Source of the DNA: Ministeria vibrans ATCC 50519
Lineage: Eukaryota > Opisthokonta > Filasterea
DNA length: 21,449 bases
Reading direction: 5' to 3'
NCBI GenBank assembly: GCA_943704425.1
Contig: CALSCP010001600.1
Location: 16,746 to 38,194 of the forward strand
Of this stretch, positions 1-6,562 are shown piece by piece (the stretch's first letter is position 1; each line of letters opens with the position of its first letter). The position numbers and the translations under genes are program-made. The notes under the pieces are model-generated. The model had not been told where the DNA came from and did no database searches. It was given only the letters and a program-made list of their open reading frames with translations.

Positions 1-1296
1 GGGGGACTCTTGTGTTCTTCTTTGCATTGTCTTAGGGGGTAAGATTTGTGAATAGTGAGAAATCGTGAGTGACTGATTTGGACTGTGTTTTGGACTCTTG
101 TGTTCTTCTTTGCATTGTCTTAGCATGTAAGATTTGTGAATAGTGAGAAATCGTGAGTGACTGATTTGGACTGTGTTTTGGACTCTTGTGTTCTTCTTTG
201 CATTGTCTTAGTTGGTAAGATTTGTGAATAGTGAGAAATCGTGAGTGACTGATTTGGACTGTGGTTTGGACTCTTGTGTTCTTCTTTGCATTGTCTTAGG
301 GCGTAAGTTTTGTGAATAGTGAGAAATCGTGAGTGACTGATTTGGACTGTGTTTTGGACTCTTGTGTTCTTCTTTGCATTGTCTTAGGGTGTAAGATTTG
401 TGAATAGTGAGAAATCGTGAGTGACTGATTTGGACTGTGTTTTGGACTCTTGTGTTCTTCTTTGCATTGTCTTAGGGTGTAAGATTTGTGAATAGTGAGA
501 AATCGTGAGTGACTGATTTGGACTGTGTTTTGGACTCTTGTGTTCTTCTTTGTTTTAGACGGTAAGATTTGTGAATAGTGAGAAATTGTGAGTGACTGAT
601 TTGGACTGTGTTTTGGACTCTTGTGTTCTTCTTTGCATTGTCTCAGCATGTAAGCTTTGTGAATAGTGAGAAATCGTGAGTGACTGATTTGGACTGTGTT
701 TTGGACTTTTGTGTTCTTCTTTACATTGTCTTAGGGGGTAAGAATAGTGAGAAATCGTGAGTGACTGATTTGGACTGTGTTTTGGACTCTTGTGTTCTTC
801 TTTGCATTGTCTTAGTTGGTAAGATTTGTGAATAGTGAGAAATCGTGAGTGACTGATTTGGACTGTGTTTTGGACTCTTGTGTTCTTCTTTGTTTTAGAT
901 GGTAAGATTTGTGAATAGTGAGAAATCGTGAGTGACTGATTTGGACTGTGTTTTGGACTCTTGTGTTATTCTTTGCATTGTCTTAGGGTGTAAGATTTGT
1001 GAATAGTGAGAAACCGTGAGTGACTGATTTGGACTGTGTTTTGGACTCTTGTGTTCTTCTTTGCATTGTCTTAGGGGGTAAGATTTGTGAATAGTGAGAA
1101 ATCGTGAGTGACTGATTTGGACTGTGTTTTGGACTCTTGTGTTCTTCTTTGTTTTAGATGGTAAGATTTGTGAATAGTGAGAAATCGTGAGTGACTGATT
1201 TGGACTGTGTTTTGGACTCTTGTGTTATTCTTTGCATTGTCTTAGGGTGTAAGATTTGTGAATAGTGAGAAACCGTGAGTGACTGATTTGGACTGG
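1..1296 (+). repeat. 88-bp tandem repeat array, intron-like units
   Basis: About 15 head-to-tail copies of one unit. The GTAAG of successive copies begins at 39, 127, 215, 303, 391, 479, 562, 650, 738, 819, 902, 990, 1078, 1161 and 1249, so the period is 88 bp, with 83-bp and 81-bp variants made by small deletions. Each unit begins GTAAGATTTGTG, carries a CTGAT branch-point-like motif, and ends in a pyrimidine-rich stretch closing with TTAG. Three variable bases (GGG, CAT, TTG, GGC, GGT, ACG or ATG) lie between TTAG and the next GTAAG. The rest of the unit is nearly constant. The array fades out at the sequence GACTGATTTGGACTG near 1296. ORFs read through it on the minus strand are artefacts of the repeat. 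Function is unknown. Confidence 0.95.
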
Positions 1297-1297
1297 G

Positions 1298-1695
1298 ATG
1301 ACGGCGTTGTTCGAGTTGGCGTAGATCAAGTCAAACGCGTACCACGCCTCCTGGAGTACACAGAGAAGTCCCTTCATCCACTCAAACTGGTCCACGTCAG
1401 TCAGGACTTCCTTGTCGAGGGTCTCCTGCACGGCGGCCAGGTACTGGTATAGTGTTGTGGTTCCCGTGACACAAGCCGACACGCAACGGACGCAGCGCTG
1501 GTTCTTCTGCAGTGGTGTGAGCTCATCGAACTTCCAGCCGGCCCTCCCAGCCCTAGACTCATCGTGTGTTTCAACTCAGGTAGCATAGTATAGATCTTGC
1601 CAAGCGTCTCTTTCTGTTCCTACTTTGGGCTTGGACAGAAGTTGCAGGATAACTCTGCTCACATCTTTGATGTCGTCGCGTGGCTCAATATTTAG
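1298..1695 (-). pseudogene. Broken minus-strand ORF with in-frame TGA, unrecognised
   Basis: One reading frame looks coding on both sides of a TGA at 1576-1578. Upstream it ends in ERDAWQDLYYAT; downstream it runs on through KFDELTPLQKNQRC and DQFEWMKGLLCVLQEAW to about 1298. The frame then continues into the 88-bp repeat and stops there, so the C-terminus was replaced by, or invaded by, the array. TGA is used as a normal stop elsewhere in the window (for example at 5698-5700), so recoding is unlikely and decay is the simplest reading. A small intron whose acceptor is the AG just after the TGA cannot be excluded. I do not recognise the family; a retroelement gag-like origin is only a guess. 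Confidence 0.4.
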
Positions 1696-1696
1696 A

Positions 1697-1762
1697 GAAT
1701 GGTTATTCGAATTATTCGATCGAATATTCGCCGATCGATTTCGATTCGATTTTTTAAATCGC
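1697..1762. repeat. Clustered TTCGA/TCGAT palindromic motifs
   Basis: An AT-rich stretch in which TTCGA, TCGAA, TCGAT and GATCGA recur about every 6-10 bases, including ATTCGATCGAAT at about 1714. The motif is self-complementary, so the stretch could fold into small hairpins or be simple-sequence decay. It lies in the least gene-like part of the 1576-1860 interval. Confidence 0.5.
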
Positions 1763-1860
1763 ATGTAAAGAGCTGCCGAAGGCGTGCACGGGTCCTCCTC
1801 TCGGGAGAGAAATCTATTTCCGATGAGAAAAGGACACATTGAATATGAAAATTCGTCAAT

Positions 1861-1974
1861 AGACGTCAACGCGCGAGGCTGAGCTCGTGCTCGAACGCGA
1901 ATCAAGCAAGGCGGAAGACGACGTGGCGCGACGCACATTGCAGGCACACGAGGCGCAGGTCAAGGAATCTAACG
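1861..1974 (+). other. Possible plus-strand coding fragment, coiled-coil
   Basis: After an acceptor-like AATAG ending at 1860 the plus strand reads an open, highly charged stretch containing REAELVLERESSKAEDD and LQAHEAQVKES. It has heptad-like spacing typical of a coiled coil and ends at a donor-like GGGTACGCG. No convincing continuation exon is visible. It overlaps the minus-strand interval used below as the third exon of the CSN8-like model, so only one of the two can be right. The composition of this strand is the more protein-like. It may be an isolated exon of a lost gene. Confidence 0.3.
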
Positions 1975-2315
1975 GGTACGCGATTACTTTCTGCTTGTTT
2001 GGATATTTTTTGATCAATTTTGTGACTTTTTATCCGTGAATGACACAAACGAGACACAAGCAAGTTTTTGTCGTACTAACCTTTCGTCTTTGAGAAGAAG
2101 CGCTGTGAGATAGATGGAATACAGGTCTTGTGGCTGAATGTCTGCACTAAGGGACTGTTCAGCAAGCTACAATAAACGATGGCGGCGAGAGGGTGAGCGA
2201 CGAGGGAAAGTAGAATGGGTCGAAGAGGTTTTTTCACCTGTAATTCGAGCAAAGCGCACGTCGAAATGAGCGCGTCGACATCCTGTTGTTCAATAGCAAG
2301 CGAGACGTCGTTCAT
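1902..2315 (-). CDS. Possible CSN8-like (COP9 signalosome subunit 8) fragment
   Basis: The model starts at ATG 2313-2315, with exons 2238-2315 and 2081-2166 separated by a GTGAAA...TGTAG intron of 71 nt. A clean GTTAGT donor follows at 2080. The joined exons read MNDVSLAIEQQDVDAL, LISTCALLELQ, LAEQSLSADIQPQDLYS and YLTALLLKDE. This pattern of two helices followed by a short helix before a conserved Arg-Phe-Leu recalls the N-terminus of CSN8. A third exon at 1902-1968 gives a stop after only 76 residues, well short of the roughly 190-200 of the family. That exon is doubtful because the other strand is open there. If the assignment holds, this is a truncated gene, perhaps cut by the rearrangements that left the neighbouring fragments. 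Confidence 0.3.
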
Positions 2316-2623
2316 TATAGACAATGTGTAAAAACTGTGGAACTGTGTCTATTTACTGTGAGACGATTTGTGTTTACGTTGGAGATTGATTCATGATTGT
2401 CTTGTGTGTCTTCCTCACGAGTCACGATCACCGATTTCTACCACATCAGAGTTCACTCACTCAAAGAACTGACCCAGGGCGCTCAATGGACTCACTCAGT
2501 TAGCAGTTCAGGCGATAGTATTTTCATTCTCCATTTCTCCTACTTCAACAGTTCATCTTGGCTACTTCTCAAATAACTGAGTCAAGTCTCAACATTTTTT
2601 GTAAGTCGAGCCAGTCGACCAGT
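2316..2623. promoter_or_regulatory. Intergenic region, probable divergent promoter
   Basis: About 300 bp between the ATG of the minus-strand fragment and the ATG of the plus-strand PPxY gene. No clear TATA box is seen. Several copies of a CTCACTCA-like motif (around 2454-2500) occur, a motif also common in other non-coding parts of the window. The in-frame extension of the plus gene upstream of 2624 starts only at a TTG and looks like leader. Confidence 0.35.
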
Positions 2624-3638
2624 ATGGCACGTGTCTCATCTAGTGACCTTCCGCCGCCCTATGTCGAGACGCACGCTTCACGTCAAGGATACGGCACGTT
2701 GCCTTCTGACGATGAGCCAGATCTTTTTGGTTATGTGCCGCGCTCCCGTGTCTTGCATGCATTTTATATCGAAGAGGAGGCGGTGAAGGTGAACTGTGTG
2801 CAAGGTTTGAGAATTTTTTTTTTTTTTTTTATAAACAGTAATACCCCCGCTCTCCTCCCCAGTGTGCGTAATGGGTACTTGTATGCTCCCTATCCTTGGC
2901 TTTTGTTGTGCCTGGTGGGGGCACTATCGGGCCCGCCAAAGCGCTCGAGCGTCTGTTCTTGTCATAACAGAGGACGAAGTTGTCGCGCACGTTCGGCCTC
3001 ACCGACAATGTTGTTGGTGTACAGGTTTCTGCATTGCCAGCACCAACACCAAGACGGTGCCGCTCGACATCGTATCGGACGTGCGGGTTGTGACACCGCC
3101 GTGCAGTGGACATCGGACGCTGTATGTCGAGACGTACAATGGCGCTGTGAATGTGCAAACCGGAGAGAGACGTCCTGAGATTTCTATGTTTTACCTTCGC
3201 GACCCCGACATGGTGCGCACAGCAATTCTTGATGCACGCGACCAACTGCAGGCGCGGCGCAGCAACATGGCGGCGGTGCCAACGACGGTAAACATTGTGA
3301 ACGCGCCTATTGAACAGCAACCAACTCCGGTCGCCCCTTTGGCACCTTCTGAAAATCGTTGCAGGCTCACTGTGGCCACTGAAAAAGGTTTGCAATTCCT
3401 TCGTGGGTTAGATATGCTAACTGGCCTTATTATTATTATTTTTTTTGTAGACGCAAAACGTTATGTTGCGATTGTAGATTTGAATGGTTCTTGGAAGGAC
3501 ATTCTTTTCAAGTGTGCCACCAAAGTTGGCCTTGACCCTGACTTGCCGATTGTGCTCTCCCTCGCGAACGGTGCAGAGTTGTCCGACCCCAGCGAACTAA
3601 GCCATGACGATTTTCTTATTGTAACCGTCCAGGTGTAA
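2624..3638 (+). CDS. PPxY protein with Cys-rich membrane segment, PH-like and ubiquitin-like parts
   Basis: Three exons, 2624-2804, 2863-3387 and 3451-3638, give 297 aa. The introns are 58 and 63 nt; the second has a TGCTAAC branch-point motif and a T-rich tract before TAG. Residues 10-13 are PPPY, a WW-domain ligand of the kind that recruits Nedd4-type ligases. Residues 62-82 are hydrophobic and Cys-rich (CMLPILGFCCAWW). A Cys-rich core follows (CCWCTGFC) with a strand pattern VPLDIVSDVRVV. This resembles uncharacterised amoebal proteins that display lipid-modified or membrane-inserted cysteines plus a PH-like fold. The last 70 residues (LTVATEKDAKRYVAIVDL to IVTVQV) look like a ubiquitin-like beta-grasp. 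The domain assignments are inference; the exon structure is firm because phases match and both joins restore continuous homology-like sequence. Cellular role unknown. Confidence 0.75.
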
Positions 3639-3919
3639 CCGTGAAAACCTTCTCTCTCGGGCATCTTCGTCCACAAAGATAATTACGACGTTGTCATTCT
3701 CTACTTTTTCCTCTGGAGATTGCGTCCACGTTTCGCGCAGGCGGGGATAGGTAGGCAAGTCAGCGACAAGAGTGGCAATCTCGGGCGTTGGTGGAAATAC
3801 TCGTATGCGAGTGCGTTGTCGGCCATGGCCAGTCGCGATGCATTGTACAAGCCACGACCGAGCGCGTCGGCACCAGACGCTCGTGATTGAGTACTAAGTG
3901 GCCAAATATACCTTTTCTC
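3597..3919 (-). pseudogene. Frameshifted minus-strand ORF, unrecognised
   Basis: Two overlapping frames look coding and are joined by a single-base shift near 3791-3800. The first runs ASGADALGRGLYNAS then MADNALAYEYF. The second runs PPTPEIATLVADLPTYPRL then VENDNVVIIFVDEDARERR, ending at TAG 3597-3599. Its end overlaps the last exon of the plus-strand gene antisense by 42 nt. The shift site (TATTTCCACC) is not a standard slippery heptamer, so a deletion, or a sequencing error, is more likely than programmed frameshifting. Family not recognised. Confidence 0.4.
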
Positions 3920-3930
3920 TTAGGTCAGCT

Positions 3931-3984
3931 ATTCATGTTGCTCTCTCTCAATTTAACACAGTGTGGGGAAAGAGCAACATGAAT
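3931..3984. repeat. Inverted repeat, 14-bp perfect arms
   Basis: Arm ATTCATGTTGCTCT at 3931-3944 is the exact reverse complement of 3971-3984, with a 26-nt spacer. It lies between the frameshifted minus-strand ORF and the truncated kinase fragment. It could be a hairpin in RNA, or the terminal repeats of a very short non-autonomous element, though no clear flanking target duplication is seen. Confidence 0.8.
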
Positions 3985-4024
3985 GGTTCACAGAGATGGG
4001 AAATCCAAGCAAATGTCAATTTAG

Positions 4025-4245
4025 TATGTGCACTCGCAAGGAATCATTCACTGTGACGTGAAGCCTGAGAATGTGCTGATGACAAGCGAGTCGGAGCAGG
4101 CGCGGGCCGTATTGGCCGACTTTGATGTGAGTCTGGACGTGAGTGGGCGCACAATGACGATGATGATGACAGTCGCTGCACCCGCGTCTGGACCGCGAGG
4201 CACAATGCAGTTTATGGCGCCCGAGCTCCTCAGCGGCACGCAAGA
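4025..4245 (+). pseudogene. Truncated protein kinase fragment (catalytic loop to APE motif)
   Basis: An acceptor-like CAATTTAG ends at 4024 and the exon opens with YVHSQGIIHCDVKPENVL, the catalytic loop with Asp and Asn in place (HCD replaces HRD). VLADFDVSLDV follows at the DFG position (DFD here), then a Met/Thr-rich activation segment and GTMQFMAPELLSG. Subdomain VIII is the last recognisable part; after about 4245 the frame runs into unrelated sequence and stops at 4342. The ATP loop, the VAIK lysine and the alpha-C Glu are not found upstream, nor the C-lobe downstream. So this is a remnant of a Ser/Thr kinase rather than a working enzyme, unless distant exons were lost to the rearranged flanks. 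Confidence 0.65.
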
Positions 4246-4806
4246 TACAGGAATATTATATGTTCTTGTTCTACATCTGGTAGGGGTTCGAGCATTTACA
4301 GGAATATTTTCTTGTTTAATCCGCTGGCATGAAGCGAATTAGGGCGAATCTGCGCAAGTTTCCTTTATAGATCTATTTTTAGATCAGGCACTTTTCCCCA
4401 TTTATCTCTTATAGAAGAAATCTGAGAAAGTGCCAAGAATTTTACAGGCAAATAATCATTGCGAGCTCCAAAACTACACCAAGAACACCGCCATGTATCC
4501 GAGAGCGATCTCGTTGGGAAAACATAAGCAGCTGTGTGTGTAGTGAAACTTTTTCTCTCTCACTCTCACTCTCTCTCTCTCTTCTTCCGTCAGTCTCTCC
4601 TGTCATCTGTCCGCTGCGTCTTGATGAGACCCTTTCCTGCTCGCTCGACTGCTGCCTCTCGCTGGCGCTGCTGGGGTGCAGCCACGATGGGAGCCTCGCG
4701 CTGAACTTCGTACGGTGGCACAACATTGGTCAGCGCCGACCAGCGGAACGGTGGGTGACCGAGCATACTCCACGTCAGCGTCTTCCGTCGGCAGTGTGAT
4801 GCACTT
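4246..4806. other. Low-complexity stretch and possible 5' exon of next gene
   Basis: Contains a repeated ACAGGAATATT (about 4246 and 4299), a 6-bp-arm hairpin GATCTA/TAGATC near 4370, an 8-bp inverted pair GGCACTTT/AAAGTGCC (about 4388 and 4428), and a CT-rich microsatellite (4550-4585). From about 4610 the base composition becomes gene-like. An acceptor-like GGGTGCAG near 4681 followed by HDGSLALNFVRWHN could be an upstream exon of the 4807 gene, but I could not find one clean splice join. Confidence 0.4.
4550..4585 (+). repeat. (CT)n microsatellite
   Basis: TCTCTCTCACTCTCACTCTCTCTCT-type tract upstream of the intronless ORF. It encodes only Ser-Leu repeats in any frame and is not protein coding. 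Confidence 0.85.
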
Positions 4807-5700
4807 GTGGACGCCTTTGAGCAGAATCTTCTTCGTACATCGTCTGAAGCGGCAGACTGGACACCTGACCTTATCCGCAAGTCAGCAAGGGCAAGTGCGC
4901 TTTCCGAGCGAGACTTGGCCGGACTCTTCGTGAGCGGCGAAGTTCCTCTGGCGCTGACTATGGTTGGTGATGAGGCAACACCGGCAGCAAGTCTGATGAG
5001 TATCGCTGAGGACGTCCAACGCTGGCTGTACCCGCGGGATACTCCGAAATTCTCAAAGCACGCTCTCGAGCGGTCCTATAAGCGGTTCTTTCAGACGGAC
5101 CTTCAGCGAGGTGCCTGCTCGAGTACTGCGATTCTTCGCCGATTTTCCGAGACGAAAGACTCCCAGACAATCGCGATCAACTTGTCACTCCTCACACGAG
5201 TCGCTCTCAGCACCCGTCTGACCCGCCTCCACCTGGCATGTGCTTTGCCTGCCGGCGAATCGTACACGACGGCACAGACTACACCGGGCTCTCCAGACAC
5301 CCTGTTCAAGATCGTCGGGACCGCAAACGACATCGACCCCATCACGTTTGCCAACCCATTCTTCCCAGAGCCTCCACCAACTGCGACGCCACTATCAGTC
5401 TCCTCACCGCGTGCCGCGACCCGCGCGTTGGACAGCGCTCGAATGCTCTACACTGTGAACGCCGTCTCGCGTCTTGTGTACCCAGACGACAACGAGCGCC
5501 AGAGCACGCTGATCACTCGTCTGCTCACCGCCACCAGTGTCGACAGTACCCGAGGCGAGTTTTTCGCCATTTTGCGCGCGATCAGCGAGGTGACGTGCCA
5601 ACGTCGTATCTGGGTTCCGCAAGCAGGAAAGCGTGCGCGCGAGACTGAAGACGAGGGCAACGATGACGATGAGAGCGAGCCAACGAAAAAGAAAAAATGA
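4807..5700 (+). CDS. Hypothetical intronless protein with C-terminal NLS-like tail
   Basis: An 894-nt open frame ends in TGA at 5698-5700. The frame is open upstream to about 4756 and has no ATG near 4807 (the codon there is GTG), so translation either starts at a later ATG (MVGDEATPAAS, about residue 52) or an upstream exon is missing. The protein has no recognisable domain. It contains helical stretches such as LLTRVALSTRLTRLHLACAL and ARMLYTVNAVSRLVYPDDN, and a Pro-rich linker PFFPEPPPTATP. It ends in KRARETEDEGNDDDESEPT plus four lysines, a bipartite-type nuclear localisation pattern. No intron in nearly 900 nt is unusual next to genes split every 80-500 nt, although SNRK has one 2-kb exon. 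A retrocopy, a mobile-element ORF or simply an intron-poor gene are all possible. Function unknown. Confidence 0.6.
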   Translation: MDAFEQNLLRTSSEAADWTPDLIRKSARASALSERDLAGLFVSGEVPLALTMVGDEATPAASLMSIAEDVQRWLYPRDTPKFSKHALERSYKRFFQTDLQRGACSSTAILRRFSETKDSQTIAINLSLLTRVALSTRLTRLHLACALPAGESYTTAQTTPGSPDTLFKIVGTANDIDPITFANPFFPEPPPTATPLSVSSPRAATRALDSARMLYTVNAVSRLVYPDDNERQSTLITRLLTATSVDSTRGEFFAILRAISEVTCQRRIWVPQAGKRARETEDEGNDDDESEPTKKKK

Positions 5701-5918
5701 GAGAGCGTGTGTCACTTCTTCCTTCCATCCTTTTTAATTTTATATTCCCTCTCAACTTTTGATATCTTTGTGTGTGTGTGTATGTTTGTGCGTGTTACTC
5801 TTCCTTTCTTTCATCCGGTTTTCGCCTTTTATTGCCCTCCCAACTTTGACATCTTTGTGTGTTTGTGTGACTCCTTGTATAATTTCTTCGGGAAGAACAA
5901 CGGTCGTGACGTGCTACA

Positions 5919-5981
5919 TCTCTCTCACTCGCTCCTTCTCTTCTACAACAATATTGTTTTTTCGAAAACCTCTACAACAAT
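5919..5981 (+). repeat. 63-bp direct repeat, copy 1
   Basis: Identical over 63 bases to 6278-6340. Starts TCTCTCTCACTCGCTCC and ends CCTCTACAACAAT. It contains the 12-bp palindrome AACAATATTGTT and a run of six T before CGAAAACC. The flanks of the two copies differ on both sides. Confidence 0.95.
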
Positions 5982-6277
5982 ATACTAGATAATTATAATA
6001 AAAAAGGAAAAATAAAAGAATAAGATAGAATCCAGCGTGTCCTGCTGTCCCGGATGTCCAGCGTGTCCAGGGTGTTTCATTCGTTCGAAGATGTTCACTT
6101 CTTCTTATCCTCTCTCTCTATTTATTTGTTTACCTGTCTCTCACGTACTCCTTGTCTGTCGCTCAGTCACTCTCACGCACTCCATATCTACCTCTCTCTC
6201 TCTCTATGTTTGTCCTCTCACTCACTGTTTGGCTGTCACTTAATCCCTCTCTGTTGACCTCTCTTACTCACTCCCAG

Positions 6278-6340
6278 TCTCTCTCACTCGCTCCTTCTCT
6301 TCTACAACAATATTGTTTTTTCGAAAACCTCTACAACAAT
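6278..6340 (+). repeat. 63-bp direct repeat, copy 2
   Basis: Second perfect copy, 359 bp downstream of the first, with the same internal palindrome. The pair brackets a TC-rich spacer. The exact identity points to recent duplication, or to long terminal-repeat-like ends of a small element, though no ORF lies between them. Confidence 0.95.
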
Positions 6341-6478
6341 TTCGTTTTTACTCCGTTTTTACACCTTTTGATAGGAATGCCACCAGTATTCTTAACAATA
6401 CTTTTCTTATTTGCTTATTTTCTTGTCGTTGACTGTCTTGCATGCATGACACGTCTTTTATTTAACGCGAACAAAATA

Positions 6479-6540
6479 ATGATAATAATAATAATAATTA
6501 TTATTAGTATTATTATAATTATTTTTATTATAATTCTTAA
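6479..6540. repeat. (ATA)n/(ATT)n tract with hairpin potential
   Basis: ATAATAATAATAATAATTATTATT-type sequence, self-complementary around its centre, followed by AT-rich DNA. It lies just beyond the SNRK stop codon (minus strand) and includes AATAAAA-like words in that direction, so it may supply the polyadenylation region. Confidence 0.6.
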
Positions 6541-6562
6541 TCTTATTCATACAAGTTCATTT

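Larger units (their letters stand above)
5701..6562. other. Intergenic low-complexity region
   Basis: 860 bp of T- and TC-rich sequence without a credible gene. It holds an imperfect duplication of a CTTTGTGTGTGT-containing segment (about 5750-5800 and 5840-5880), a doubled CCAGCGTGTCC (6031 and 6059), the 63-bp direct repeat listed separately, and an AT-trinucleotide tract near 6479-6540 that would lie in the 3' UTR of SNRK. ORFs here encode only Ser/Leu/Phe runs. Confidence 0.7.

Noticed and set aside
36-1254. TTAGGG words in the array as telomeric repeats
   Set aside because: TTAGGG occurs once per unit at most and its GGG is part of the variable triplet; there is no tandem TTAGGG run.
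1-1296. CRISPR array
   Set aside because: Units are almost entirely conserved with only three variable bases; there are no unique spacers, and the genome is eukaryotic.
296-1482. Minus-strand ORFs across the repeat array, one continuing into the 1298-1586 ORF
   Set aside because: They encode the 88-bp repeat in rotating frames; 88 is not a multiple of three and the frames stay open only by chance.
1576-1578. Selenocysteine or reassigned TGA
   Set aside because: TGA serves as a normal stop in other genes of the window and no SECIS-like element was evident; the region is otherwise degenerate.
3791-3800. Programmed -1 ribosomal frameshift in the minus-strand ORF
   Set aside because: No slippery heptamer of the XXXYYYZ type and no clear downstream stem; a one-base deletion explains it more simply.
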